Assembly: GCF_003122205.1 (NCBI RefSeq) | Contig: NZ_QEYE01000002.1 | Location: forward strand, 186,001-250,000 | Length of the DNA stretch: 64,000 bases | Direction: 5' to 3' | Origin: Maritimibacter sp. 55A14 | GTDB lineage: Bacteria > Pseudomonadota > Alphaproteobacteria > Rhodobacterales > Rhodobacteraceae | Shown here: positions 44,783 through 53,973 of the stretch, piece by piece | How the letters are laid out: the number at the start of each line of letters is the position of its first letter | Position numbering within the stretch: the first letter of the stretch is position 1 | The notes under the pieces: model-generated | The model's database searches: none | Seen by the model: the letters and a program-made list of their open reading frames with translations, nothing else | Told to the model about the DNA's origin: nothing | Program-made: the position numbers and the translations under genes

Positions 44783-45955
44783 TCAAAGATGTCGGCGTTC
44801 CTGTTCGACAATGCGGACAATGCCTGTCTGGCGAGATACGTCGAACTTGTTGAAGATCGCCTTGACCTGACTCCTGACGGTCCAGACGCTGACATCTCGC
44901 TCCCGGGCTATATCTGAAAGGCTGTTTTCGGTATCGATGGCCACGGCGACCTCCGCCTCGGCGGGGGTCAGGCCGTAGCGATTGACCAGTCGCTCTAGGA
45001 TTCGGTGATCGGACGGCTGCGGCTGGATGGTGATCATCAGGCATGGCTCGTCGACCTTGCACACCGCACCCAGGGCCGATGCCGTTGCAGCATCACCCTT
45101 GTAAGGCAAAATCTGGATGGCAAAGCTCTCGGCAGCCAGCAGATTGAGATTATCTATTCTCACCGGAAAGAGGGCTGCGCCCTTGATGAGGGATCTCGCC
45201 GCCAGTTTGAGCGCACCGGCAAGCCGGTCATCGACGAAGTAAAGACGACTCCGATCATCCACATATACGATGTTGCCCAGGCATAAGCGCCGTTGCGCGG
45301 AGTGGGAGGTATAAAGAACTCGCCTTGCGGCGTCGATGACGATGACCTCTGTCTGGAACTCGTCCTGGGTATTGAGCGCCTGTGACTGAGCATATTCCTT
45401 GAGGGCTTTCCCCCCGAGGGCCCTGTTGATCTCGAAAGCTTGCGTGAGGTGCGGGGATAGAAGGGACAGAAGCGTGACGAAATCCGCTTCCCAGCGTTCT
45501 GCAAACCGCGAAGGAATATGCCCGCCGAAACCGATAAAGCGTCCTTCGTCCCTGAAGAGAGGCAGGCCTGCCCCACTGGCCGCGTCTTCGTCCACGCGTA
45601 GGAAATCAAGGTAGAACTCCGATCGCAAAAGTTTTTCACGGGAACAGAATGCATCACCCGCCTGCGCCACGCCTACGGGCTCATTCAGCCACCCATCCAT
45701 GTAGGGGTTCAAATGGGCATAGTGGTCTTCGTACTGCTTTAACAAGAATGGGTCATACCCGGATGATATTTGTCCCAGATCCGTTCCCGTCGCGGCATCG
45801 TATCCAATCAGAAATACCTTTGCTCCTGATGTTTCGCGATGCAACCTTTGGACTACGTGATGCCATTTGTCGCGATCGAGTGCCGCGGAGTAGATGTCTC
45901 CAACGAGATCCGAAAACAGTTCTGTATTCCTCAATAAATCCATGCGAACTGCCAT
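44783..45955 (-). CDS. LuxR-type HTH transcriptional regulator
   Basis: About 390 residues from ATG 45955 (MAVRMDLLRNTELFSDLVGD). The N-terminal 300 residues are a PAS/GAF-like region of unknown ligand. The C-terminus is a GerE/LuxR HTH: YGLTPAEAEVAVAIDTENSL then ISDIARERDV-like helices (actual SDIARERDVSVWTVRSQVK) and NKFDVSRQTGIVRIV. There is no autoinducer synthase nearby and no receiver domain. It stands alone between IS66 and IS5 remnants, so its targets are unknown. The open frame extends further upstream into IS5 DNA and is not coding there. Confidence 0.85.
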   Translation of the reverse strand: MAVRMDLLRNTELFSDLVGDIYSAALDRDKWHHVVQRLHRETSGAKVFLIGYDAATGTDLGQISSGYDPFLLKQYEDHYAHLNPYMDGWLNEPVGVAQAGDAFCSREKLLRSEFYLDFLRVDEDAASGAGLPLFRDEGRFIGFGGHIPSRFAERWEADFVTLLSLLSPHLTQAFEINRALGGKALKEYAQSQALNTQDEFQTEVIVIDAARRVLYTSHSAQRRLCLGNIVYVDDRSRLYFVDDRLAGALKLAARSLIKGAALFPVRIDNLNLLAAESFAIQILPYKGDAATASALGAVCKVDEPCLMITIQPQPSDHRILERLVNRYGLTPAEAEVAVAIDTENSLSDIARERDVSVWTVRSQVKAIFNKFDVSRQTGIVRIVEQERRHL

Positions 45956-46020
45956 TCGATTCCAAGCATATGTGGGTTGAGTATACCTGGACAGGCACTT
46001 TGCGTCGAACGCGGCGCGTA

Positions 46021-46210
46021 GAGGGGCTTTGTTGCACAAACACCGCAAGGGATTCATCTCGTGAATCCAGCGTGGTAGCGGGAGTGCATGAGCAGCTGGG
46101 CCCCTACAAAGTATAAGACCACGAACTGGTCGACTTACAATGACGCGCTGAAGCGACGCGGATCGCTGGCGATCTGGTTCGATCCCGAGATAACCCACAA
46201 CATGCAATAG
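46021..46210 (+). mobile_element. IS5-family remnant, left end and transposase N-terminus
   Basis: GGGGCTTTGTTGCACAAA at 46023-46040 resembles the terminal inverted repeat of IS5-type elements. ATG 46088 then opens a 40-codon frame, MSSWAPTKYKTTNWSTYNDA and KRRGSLAIWFDPEITHNMQ, ending in TAG at 46208-46210. This matches the first 35-40 residues of IS5-family transposases; the rest is missing because the recombinase repeat begins right after it. Confidence 0.75.
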
Positions 46211-46354
46211 AGCTCTAAGGGAACAGGCAATATCTCATCGCCTAGGCTGTTTTTTTTCATCACGTAGACTTCGGTCCAGTAGCGGAAAGAGCTTCTCCGG
46301 TGGACTGCTATCACCCTCAGCTATGGAAGTTCGGCCTGTATCCCGCTCATGTGC
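46211..46354 (-). repeat. Diverged copy of the serine recombinase 3' end
   Basis: This stretch repeats 46961-47109 (3' end and flank of the recombinase gene) in direct orientation, at about 90 percent identity by eye. On the minus strand it encodes the recombinase C-terminus (AEGDSSPPEKLFPLLDRSLR) but ends differently (DEKKQPRR then TGA). Both copies carry the dyad AGGCRAT-ATCTC-ATCGCCT near the stop. The two copies flank the membrane-protein gene at 46409-46861. It is a relic of a second recombinase gene, or a duplicated attachment region. Confidence 0.8.
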
Positions 46355-46408
46355 ACAATATCATTCTGGCCGATACACTGACAGCTAGACAAAAGATCCA
46401 ATGGTAAA

Positions 46409-46861
46409 TTAGGCCTTACGGATGCCGGTTCGTCGAACAAAAACGGGCTTTGAAATCAAATAGAGCAAAATACTGACAAAATTTATCAGTATGAGCCTGA
46501 TCACCACCCAGGCGCCAGTCAGCGGTATAACATGGTCTTGCGATATGTATACGTTACACGACTGCGTGGCACCCGATAAATAATCCAACAAACCACAGAA
46601 AGGTTGTCCGAGAAGTACGATCACAGCTAGTAAAACGGAAAAATACCAGATTGTCGCCTTTGAAACTCTGATTGGCTTGGATTGAAGAAATATTCCAGCA
46701 ATCAAGACAACCAAAAGAAGTGCTGGATAGAAAATAAGGAACGCACCGACAACTATCGGTGACGCAGAGTATGCCAAGCTACTTATTATTGCGGCAGCGC
46801 CTGAGGCTACAATGTATAGATAAAATGCGAAACGAAATTCTTGTGGGCTAAACAACCGCAT
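46409..46861 (-). CDS. Small four-helix membrane protein, unknown
   Basis: A 150-residue hydrophobic protein with four predicted helices (about 10-33, 38-58, 68-88, 110-138) and short loops; the loop after helix 3 has two cysteines (PFCGL, SCNVY). No family is recognised. It lies between the two copies of the recombinase 3' repeat, downstream of the recombinase in the same orientation, so it may be cargo of that element. GC is low relative to its neighbours. Confidence 0.6.
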   Translation of the reverse strand: MRLFSPQEFRFAFYLYIVASGAAAIISSLAYSASPIVVGAFLIFYPALLLVVLIAGIFLQSKPIRVSKATIWYFSVLLAVIVLLGQPFCGLLDYLSGATQSCNVYISQDHVIPLTGAWVVIRLILINFVSILLYLISKPVFVRRTGIRKA

Positions 46862-46992
46862 GTTCGAATTTTACCATGAGCGGCCACCAAGCAACTCTTC
46901 TGCATTCAGATAGAGTCTGCCCCCAACCGGCATGACCTTCGCCTTCCCCGATATGTAATAAAGCTCTAAGGGAACAGGCGATATCTCATCGC

Positions 46993-48522
46993 CTAGGCCG
47001 CCTCGGTATCATCACGTAAACTTCGATCCAGTAGCGGGAAGAGCTTCTCCGGTGGACTGCTATCACCCTCAGCTGTGGAAGTTCGGTCTCTATCCCGCTC
47101 ATGTGCACCACCTAGGAGGGTCACGTCGTTTTTGACCCGCGTGATCCAAGAATATGGCTCAAACGCTGGCTTTTTCCCCGACACCGTTCGGTTCGGCCAG
47201 ACGTTTTCGACGATCATGCGTTTTTCGGCTCGATTGGCGGATTCGTATAGAAAAACAAGGCTATTTCGCAGTTCGGCCAGTTTCTCTTGTTGCACTACCA
47301 AGGCCGATGGATCGGGAATCTGGGCGTGCTTCTCCCGCAGTTCAGCCAAGCGCACTTGGATCATGGCTTTCTTCCGGGTGAATGTGTCTGAGCTGAGTGT
47401 GTCATCGATGAGCAAGTCTTCTAACCGTTCCAGCCGACGTTCTTCATCTTTGATCTGCAGCGCAATGGCTGACCGCTGGTCTTCCAGAGAGACCAGCGTA
47501 GCAGGTCCTTCGGCGTTGGACACCTGTACCGACGCTTGGCTACTCAACTCCAGCTGTCGCAGTTCTGTCCGGATTGCTTCGTCCAGAACCTCCTCACGGA
47601 TGGTCTTCGTCGGACAGTTTTGGCGCTTGCAGCGGTAGTAAACGTGGTCCTTTTGCCGTTCCGGCACCATCGGGTTGTCGCAGAGACCGCAGCGAAAGAT
47701 GCCCTGGAACAGATGGTTGTGACGTGTGGACTTTGGGCCGGAACGCTCGTTGCGGATGGTTTGAACGCGATTCCAAGTGGCGACGGGCACAATCGGTTCA
47801 TGGATGCCTTCGTAGGTCTTGCCTGAGCTTTTGATGTACATGAGGCCGATGTAGAACGGGTTTTGAAGTATGTTGCCAAGGCCACAGAGGGTAAGCCTGC
47901 CGCCGCGCGTGTTGCGCAGGCAGCGGCGGTGCATCTCATCAAGGAGCGACTCGTACGAATACTGGCCGGTCGCGTAGAGTTCGAATGTGAGGCGGATGAG
48001 CGGCGCCGTCTTTGGACAGGGGATCTTGGGTTTGCCGCCGCCTTGGTTCAGATAGCCCGGCGGTGCCCCCCAAGGGAAAATCCCTTGCTTGAGGCGCCCG
48101 GTCATCCCCTTGATGCATTCCTCACGAAGATTGCGGATGTAGTCGGCCGCAATGACAGCTTGAATGTCCGCGGTCAGGCGACCGCCACGTGAACGGAAGT
48201 CGAGGTTTTCAGTCGCGAAGTGGATATCGATTCCAGCATCGGATAGATCGCTGATGTCCGCCCAATCCCGCGGATTTCTCGCCGAACGGTCGATCTTGTG
48301 CATTATTAGCCCGACCGCTTTCCCGCGCTTCAACTGCCGGAGCATTTGGATGAAGACCGGCCTACCTTGCTTAGCAGCGGTCTCTTTCTCTTCGAACCAT
48401 TGCGTGACGGTAAGGTTATTCTGACTCGCAAAGACCGTGATGGCGTCTTTCTGTGCTTCGAGCGAAACCCCCTCGCCTTGCTTCTGGGTGGACACTCGAA
48501 TGTATCCAAAGCACGGTTTCAT
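46993..48522 (-). CDS. Large serine recombinase
   Basis: A 509-residue serine site-specific recombinase. The resolvase domain starts FGYIRVSTQKQGEGVSLEAQ with the nucleophile Ser11, and has LIMHKIDRSARNPRDWADI. The Recombinase (PF07508-type) region holds GAPPGYLNQGGGKPKIPCP. A zinc ribbon follows with CGLCDNPMVPERQKDHVYYRC and CPTKTI (first part given), then a coiled coil (LEDQRSAIALQIKDEERRLE). It integrates or excises a mobile element by a serine mechanism. The small upstream ORF overlaps its start by 4 bp. The dyad at 46976-46994 covers its stop codon and may be part of an att site. Confidence 0.93.
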   Translation of the reverse strand: MKPCFGYIRVSTQKQGEGVSLEAQKDAITVFASQNNLTVTQWFEEKETAAKQGRPVFIQMLRQLKRGKAVGLIMHKIDRSARNPRDWADISDLSDAGIDIHFATENLDFRSRGGRLTADIQAVIAADYIRNLREECIKGMTGRLKQGIFPWGAPPGYLNQGGGKPKIPCPKTAPLIRLTFELYATGQYSYESLLDEMHRRCLRNTRGGRLTLCGLGNILQNPFYIGLMYIKSSGKTYEGIHEPIVPVATWNRVQTIRNERSGPKSTRHNHLFQGIFRCGLCDNPMVPERQKDHVYYRCKRQNCPTKTIREEVLDEAIRTELRQLELSSQASVQVSNAEGPATLVSLEDQRSAIALQIKDEERRLERLEDLLIDDTLSSDTFTRKKAMIQVRLAELREKHAQIPDPSALVVQQEKLAELRNSLVFLYESANRAEKRMIVENVWPNRTVSGKKPAFEPYSWITRVKNDVTLLGGAHERDRDRTSTAEGDSSPPEKLFPLLDRSLRDDTEAA

Positions 48523-48677
48523 AAGTCGATCTTAGTGTCATCGGACTCTACCACATCCTCAGATTCCTGCGAGTCGGGGCACGGCCACTCGCCTTCGGCG
48601 ACGAGCCGTTCGTAGATGCGTTGGCAGATTTCGAGATGCCTTTGGATATGTTTGTCGATGTGTTGGTCCCTGGCCAT
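48519..48677 (-). CDS. 52-residue ORF coupled to the serine recombinase
   Basis: ATG 48677 opens MARDQHIDKHIQRHLEICQR, followed by IYERLVAEGEWPCPDSQESE and an acidic tail, ending in TGA at 48519 inside the recombinase start codon (ATGA overlap). It has an amphipathic helix then an acidic stretch. The exact overlap and codon pattern suggest a real gene translated with the recombinase, perhaps a directionality or accessory factor, but no family is recognised. Confidence 0.6.
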   Translation of the reverse strand: MARDQHIDKHIQRHLEICQRIYERLVAEGEWPCPDSQESEDVVESDDTKIDL

Positions 48678-48781
48678 CCCTGAATTCTATTGAACGGCGT
48701 CCGCCCCAACTAGACGGTGCCACATCTCTCACACGGATAAGAAAAAGCGGCCCACCATGTGGGCCGCCAATGGGACGCCGC

Positions 48782-49534
48782 CTATGCGGCAACGATCTCC
48801 TCGTTCGCCGATCCGGCCACACTACTGCCGGCGCAAGTCGCATTCAAGACCTGGTGCAAGCGGCTCGTGAGCGCCGGTTGCTCCGCGATCCTGCCCTCCA
48901 AGGCGTGGGTGACGCAGTTGAAAAGCCGCCACGCCGTTTTCACGCCCCAGTCGTGCGGCGGATCTTCCCAGCGCTCCATAACTGAACCGATCCGCGTGAC
49001 AGTAATGACCTCGGCCCTGTAGAGCTCAAGGACCGCATGGTCGACTGCTGCCTGCGACAGGTTCGTCGTGCGATACCGCGCGATGGTCCGGTGTTGAGCA
49101 TCGCGCTGATCCGCAAGTGGCTCGATGAGATCACCGACAAGCCCCGGCAGATCGCGCTTGGCCTGGGCCGTGTGTTTGCGCCGCACCACGTGGTCGGCGA
49201 TGAAGGCGAGGTTGTCGCAGACGAAGACCCGTGAACCGAACGAGAGGCCGATCGGGAAGGTCTTGTCGTGGCTGTTTCTGAGCCCCACCGTGTCGGTGTA
49301 GTCACCGTAGGTGCTCTTGAGCGACAGGACCCCGAAGTACCGCATTCCATCCGGCGTCACCCCGTGGTGCTCTTCTTCCACGGTATGGCCGTAGAAGCCG
49401 AGCGTGAGCCGGACCACATCCACCAGGCGGTGGTGCGGGATCGGTACATGGGTTGGGGTCGGATCGGGTGTCTGAAGCCCTCGCAATTCTGCATAGTCGA
49501 GCGGGGTTGCACCCGCGTGAAGCATGAGCGTCAT
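48782..49534 (-). CDS. DUF932 family protein
   Basis: About 250 residues from ATG 49534 (MTLMLHAGATPLDYAELRGL), preferred because GGAG lies seven bases upstream; ATG 49546 is an alternative. It matches DUF932 phage/plasmid proteins: PHHRLVDVVRLTLGFYGHTV, RYFGVLSLKSTYGDYTDTVG and LRNSHDKTFPIGLSFGSRVF, then VFVCDNLAFIADHVVRRKHT. DUF932 proteins are common on plasmids and conjugative elements; their role is unknown. It reads in the same direction as the serine recombinase 105 bp further on. Confidence 0.8.
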   Translation of the reverse strand: MTLMLHAGATPLDYAELRGLQTPDPTPTHVPIPHHRLVDVVRLTLGFYGHTVEEEHHGVTPDGMRYFGVLSLKSTYGDYTDTVGLRNSHDKTFPIGLSFGSRVFVCDNLAFIADHVVRRKHTAQAKRDLPGLVGDLIEPLADQRDAQHRTIARYRTTNLSQAAVDHAVLELYRAEVITVTRIGSVMERWEDPPHDWGVKTAWRLFNCVTHALEGRIAEQPALTSRLHQVLNATCAGSSVAGSANEEIVAA

Positions 49535-49652
49535 GGCTGTCTCCATTGAGGTTGAGAAAGGAACAAGTTCCGGTAGCCATGGTACGCGCGACAATCGATC
49601 CCGCTAGGTAGTCGGAAATCCCCATACAAGATCGCCATTAAGTCCGGACTGC

Positions 49653-49949
49653 ATGCGATTGCTCCGCGACCAAGAAATCAGTGCGCTTCGAAAGCAGGGT
49701 TGGGGTTATGATGCAGATTGGTATCGCGAGGCGCTTGAAAACAAGGGGATAAAGCCATGCATCCCGTCAAGAAAAGGCCGCAAGCTCCCGATCCCGCACG
49801 ACGAGGCTCGCTATCGCAAGCGCCACAAAATCGAGAACAGTTTTGCCCGTCTCAAGGACTGGCGCAGGATGGCCACCAGCTACGACAGGTGCCCGAAGAT
49901 TTTCCTCTCCGCCTGTGCTCTGGTGGCCGTGGTCATGTTCTGGTTATGA
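49653..49949 (+). mobile_element. IS5-family transposase C-terminal fragment
   Basis: About 98 residues matching the C-terminus of IS5-type transposases: GWGYDADWYREALENKGIKP, CIPSRKGRK, and RYRKRHKIENSFARLKDWRR with the DDE glutamate, then ATSYDRCPKIFLSACALVAV. The first two thirds of the gene are missing upstream. Same orientation as the N-terminal IS5 fragment at 46021. Confidence 0.85.
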
Positions 49950-50115
49950 ATGCTGACCCTTCTGTATCTCAGGCGGGCTGAGAAATACAGTTGCTAGATC
50001 ACAAAGTAGACATTTGGGGCCGAATGCAATGGAGAACAGGATCAAGTGTAAGGGGCAATTAATTCTGAGATAGCGAAAAAGAAATCACGGATAGGTTGCA
50101 TTGGAAAATGTTGCC

Positions 50116-50940
50116 TCAGCCATCGGTCACGACAACATCGGACAAATCAGTGCTGTTCCCTTGCGAATTAGGTAACTTGGGTGTTTGATCAGAATCAGGT
50201 GTCTGATCTGAACCACCGGCTTCCCGAATACAGGTATCCAACTCCGCTTGCATTTGCTCTGTTTTGCTTATTTTGCCGCGACTTGTCAGCGCTGATACTT
50301 CGCCTTTCCGGTTTTTAATTCCAAGACGTTGCAGCAGAGACGAGAAGTTTGGGACTTCACGCTGCAAATCTGCTCGCAGCAGAAGTTCAATTCTGCGAAT
50401 ATACCACAGAGCAACTGAGCTTGCGTAAAAGTCCTTCTCGTCAGGAGCGCCGCCGTAAAACTTGGCCACCTTGGCACTCGCGCAAGCCATAGATTCTGAC
50501 GCGGAATAAAAAGCCTCTGCTGCGCCGCCTGGATTGACGTACTTCACCCCTTCATTGACCACCGCTCCTGTCGCAAGAACCGCAGCCAGATCGGATGCTT
50601 CGATTGATGAGGCGTTGCCCAAGGCTGCGGCACCAGCAATTGTGATCAGGGCAACTACTGACAGGTCGCGATTGCGCGCGGCTTCATCGCCGAGCCCTTT
50701 GTATGCGTCGGAAAGCCTAAGTGCATAGATCGCGGTCCGGACGGTGGACTCGGTGAGAAGTTTCTCGTTTGAGCGAACAGATGTACTGACCTGACGTTCT
50801 TGTCTTTTGAGTTCAATCGTACCATCCTCGGACGTCAGCGCGCTCTGCTCGACTTGCAAAGCCCTGTTCTCATACGCACATCCACCCAAAAATGAACCTG
50901 CTGCCAGCGTCATAACAAATAAGCAGAACTTGTTGATCAT
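50116..50940 (-). CDS. Lipoprotein of unknown function
   Basis: A 274-residue protein with a lipoprotein signal (INKFCLFVMTLAAGSFLGGC; lipobox LGGC at Cys 21). The mature part begins with a coiled-coil-like stretch (ALTSEDGTIELKRQERQVST), then an alanine-rich hydrophobic segment (VVALITIAGAAALGNASS) and a helical region, and ends in a Gln/Pro/Asp-rich tail. It lies 75 bp downstream of the metalloprotease on the same strand. No family is recognised. Confidence 0.75.
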   Translation of the reverse strand: MINKFCLFVMTLAAGSFLGGCAYENRALQVEQSALTSEDGTIELKRQERQVSTSVRSNEKLLTESTVRTAIYALRLSDAYKGLGDEAARNRDLSVVALITIAGAAALGNASSIEASDLAAVLATGAVVNEGVKYVNPGGAAEAFYSASESMACASAKVAKFYGGAPDEKDFYASSVALWYIRRIELLLRADLQREVPNFSSLLQRLGIKNRKGEVSALTSRGKISKTEQMQAELDTCIREAGGSDQTPDSDQTPKLPNSQGNSTDLSDVVVTDG

Positions 50941-51015
50941 ATATCTCTCTTAAGAAAAGTCGGTTTGAAAACTCTCGCGAATTTTGTCGGATCGGCGACG
51001 GCTGCAAGCGGTTCG

Positions 51016-52335
51016 TCACTGACTACCTAACACTTCATCCAGAGTCTTGCCCTGAGCCCCTTTGCCCAATTCCTCTAACTGATCAAAAAACGCATCATCA
51101 ACGCCGAGATCATATTGGCCAACCAGTGCTGCCGATCGGTGGTTGTTCAATACCGTTTGAAGTTCGGTATTGTTTGATGCTGCGAGAGCGAGGCCGGTCG
51201 TCGCCAGAATTGCGAGATGCTGCGACAATCTTTGCGTGTCTCTTCCGTCATCTAAAAACGGAATGGAGAGAAAATTATTTTTTGGGGATATTAGTGGCAC
51301 AAGCAAGTTACTCGCCTCTTCGCGCCCCTCAAAGGCAAGATACCCCAAAGCGACACCAGCGTTCACCTTAGCGTCGTTAACAAGAAAGGCCGCTTCTTCG
51401 GGATTCTCGGTTGCGAAGTTGGTATCGATGTTTGTCGTTTCTAACACCTTCGAAATCAGGGATACTGCACCATCAAAATTGGTGTATCCCGCAACAAGAA
51501 CGGAGTTTGGCCAAAGTTCAACGTCGTCGTTTAACAGCGCCTCACGGGCCATCCGAGATACAATTTCGCGGTTTGAATCAAGGATTTCAGAATCCAAACC
51601 ATGTGGCCATTCAGCTAACAAATATGAACGCGCGAACTGCTCATCATCGAAGTCTGTTGGCGCATCAGTTTTTTTAGATATTTCGCCCGTAACCGCCAAA
51701 GGCTCATCAATAATAATGGCTTCGCCCTGATCGGCTGGAGGAAATGTCTGGGTCGTATAATACTGATTGCACTCAGCTGAGGTCATTGCCCAATTATTCT
51801 CGCTTGCAGAAGCATACATCAAAAAGCCGAAGTTTTGGTTGTGGCCGCCGACATAGCCAGAGAAGCTTGAATTCAGACCTTGAGCATGGCCTATCTCATG
51901 GCCCCAAACTTGCGCATCACGTGCCCGGCTTGGCCTCTTTCTGACAAAAATTGGACCACCCGGCCGGGCGCAGCCACTAATGAATCCTGTAATGACAGGG
52001 TCGGGGCAGGCCATAATAATGGGGACAACCTGTACTGACGTCCCTGTCGCACTGTACAAATTCATATGTTTCGGTCGCCTAGAGTCCATGACGACATTAC
52101 TGGGGAGGTCGCCAGATAACTCAATGCGCCTAGGATTTGGAAAGCTGACCGGCCCGCACTGTTCAACCATTTTATTACGCAGAATGGTCAGTGTCTTACC
52201 AGCATCGCTGGCGCTATAGCTTACATCTGGATAAACTCCAACGATCAATCTGAAGCTCTGCTCGGCGCTCGCTTTCGATGCGAAACAGAACAAGAGATAA
52301 ACTGCGACTGATGTGCGAAAAAATAGGTGCTTCAT
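51016..52335 (-). CDS. Secreted zinc metalloprotease (HEXXH)
   Basis: A 439-residue protein with a signal peptide (FFRTSVAVYLLFCFASKASA). Residues 146-153 are the zinc motif HEIGHAQG, inside AQVWGHEIGHAQGLNSSFSG, followed by GGHNQNFGFLMYASASE, which looks like the metzincin Met-turn (FLMY). The canonical third ligand six residues after the second His is Ser here, so His165 may serve. Cysteines at about 60, 110 and 122 suggest disulfides. The C-terminal 230 residues are helical repeats of unknown type. It probably acts in the periplasm or outside. Confidence 0.78.
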   Translation of the reverse strand: MKHLFFRTSVAVYLLFCFASKASAEQSFRLIVGVYPDVSYSASDAGKTLTILRNKMVEQCGPVSFPNPRRIELSGDLPSNVVMDSRRPKHMNLYSATGTSVQVVPIIMACPDPVITGFISGCARPGGPIFVRKRPSRARDAQVWGHEIGHAQGLNSSFSGYVGGHNQNFGFLMYASASENNWAMTSAECNQYYTTQTFPPADQGEAIIIDEPLAVTGEISKKTDAPTDFDDEQFARSYLLAEWPHGLDSEILDSNREIVSRMAREALLNDDVELWPNSVLVAGYTNFDGAVSLISKVLETTNIDTNFATENPEEAAFLVNDAKVNAGVALGYLAFEGREEASNLLVPLISPKNNFLSIPFLDDGRDTQRLSQHLAILATTGLALAASNNTELQTVLNNHRSAALVGQYDLGVDDAFFDQLEELGKGAQGKTLDEVLGSQ

Positions 52336-52615
52336 AAGCTCACCCCCCCTAAGTGGAGCAGATTATACACTGTTCTACGCCAAATAGAAGAATTTGTTTT
52401 GACGATGGGGTCATATCGTGATGATCTCTATGCTCTTGTCCCAACTTCCGTGCCCTGTTTTGGCGGCTCTGACTTACGGTGCGTAGAAAAGGATATTCGT
52501 GATTGAGCAAACATTTGTTCCCTTCGCCGCATTGGGCAGACTGAGCTCGAAACCGTCATCCTCTGCTTACTCCCTGAAGGTCCGCTACACTTCCTGCAAG
52601 CCTCGCCCAAGAACT

Positions 52616-53776
52616 TCAGCGAGACGGCTCAGTCGTCATCGTGAACGGCCGCAACCGCTCTCCCCGCACCATCAGTTGCACGAACGCACGGTGGTTGGGG
52701 AGGTATACCAGGTCAGACACGTCGACCGAGCCGAGCTGGCGGTGAAACCTCGGTGCATCCTGTGCGCCGACGCGGAAGATGATCAATGTGCCGGCATTTC
52801 CGAGTACGGCCTCGAACACCTCCCGGTCGGTCTGCACGATGTGCTGATGGGCAAGCGTGAGCCCAATGCCGTACTTGCGCGCTTCGGCCAGCATCCCGGC
52901 GAATACCGAAGTCGTAAAGGCGTGGAATTCATCGATGTAGAAGATGAACGGGCGCCGCTCGGTTTCGGGGAGATTGTGCCGCGTCAAGGCAGCGTTGAGG
53001 ACGCTGCTCACGATGAGCCCGCCCATGACGTTGGCGTTGTCGCTGCCGAGACGGCCCTTGGCGAGGTTGATGACCAGCGATTGACCCTTGTCCATGATCT
53101 GCCGGAACCGAAGCGGTTCTTGAGGCTCGCAGAGGGATCGTCGCAAGGTGGGGCTGGCCAAGAAAGCGCCGAGCTTGTTGGCGATCGGTGCGACGCCGTC
53201 AGCGGCGTTCTGGTAGTTCATTTTGGGGTATTCCCTGGTCCAGAAGGCATAGACCTGCGGGTCGGTAACACGGGCCACGACCGAGCGGCGAAAATCCTTC
53301 TCGATGAAGAGACGCACGATCTGGCGCATATCGGCATTGGGCTGTTCGAGAAGCGCCAAGACGGCGTAGCGCAGCAGGTGCTCCATGCGCGCGCCCCAAG
53401 CGTCCTTCCACTGCTTCTTGAGCGTTTCGATGAAGCCTGAGGCGACGAGCGGACGGAAGTCGGCCCCGACACGGGTGAGCGGGTTGTACCCGTAGGGGCT
53501 CTCGGGATCGGCCACGTTCCAGTAGAGGTGATCCGTCCCAAGGTCCCCGGACAGCAGATCGGCGAGATCGCCGTGCGGGTCGAGGAGACAGAAGCCGATC
53601 CCGGCCCCGGCGTCTTGCTGCGCCATATTGAACAGCAGCGTCGACTTGCCCGTACCAGTCTGGCCGATGATGTACATGTGCATCAGGCGATCGGACAGAC
53701 GGATGCCGAAGCGATAGGGGCGATAGCGATAATGCGCAATGCCGAGATGGGTGACGTGATCGGGCGATGGGAACAT
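52616..53776 (-). CDS. Conjugative DNA-translocase-type AAA ATPase (TraD/VirD4/DUF87-like)
   Basis: A 386-residue soluble P-loop ATPase. Walker A is MYIIGQTGTGKSTLLFNMAQ (about 34-53), then GFCLLDPHGDLADLLSGDLG. Walker B is RPFIFYIDEFHAFTTSVFA, and LTLAHQHIVQTDREVF is the arginine-finger/sensor region seen in TraD- and HerA-like proteins. It lacks membrane helices. It is divergent from the DUF3768 gene with about 200 bp between. A second, longer ATPase of the same superfamily is encoded at 57063. Confidence 0.85.
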   Translation of the reverse strand: MFPSPDHVTHLGIAHYRYRPYRFGIRLSDRLMHMYIIGQTGTGKSTLLFNMAQQDAGAGIGFCLLDPHGDLADLLSGDLGTDHLYWNVADPESPYGYNPLTRVGADFRPLVASGFIETLKKQWKDAWGARMEHLLRYAVLALLEQPNADMRQIVRLFIEKDFRRSVVARVTDPQVYAFWTREYPKMNYQNAADGVAPIANKLGAFLASPTLRRSLCEPQEPLRFRQIMDKGQSLVINLAKGRLGSDNANVMGGLIVSSVLNAALTRHNLPETERRPFIFYIDEFHAFTTSVFAGMLAEARKYGIGLTLAHQHIVQTDREVFEAVLGNAGTLIIFRVGAQDAPRFHRQLGSVDVSDLVYLPNHRAFVQLMVRGERLRPFTMTTEPSR

Positions 53777-53973
53777 CGCCCCATTCTGCGCCCTGCCCGA
53801 CCACGTCCCTAGGCTGCCAGAGACGGCACAGCGGAATATCCCCCCTGTCGATAGTCAGTCACCTAGCCGGATCCGGGGCCCTTTGTATCATGAGGACAGA
53901 TTGTTCCTCACTTGGATCGCCTTCCGACAGATGCGCCTGCACTTCCGCGGGCTCATCTGCATGGGAGGTGATC

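Noticed and set aside
49962-49990. Hairpin after the IS5 C-terminal fragment
   Set aside because: Imperfect dyad with no T-run and no match to the IS terminal repeat; not assigned.
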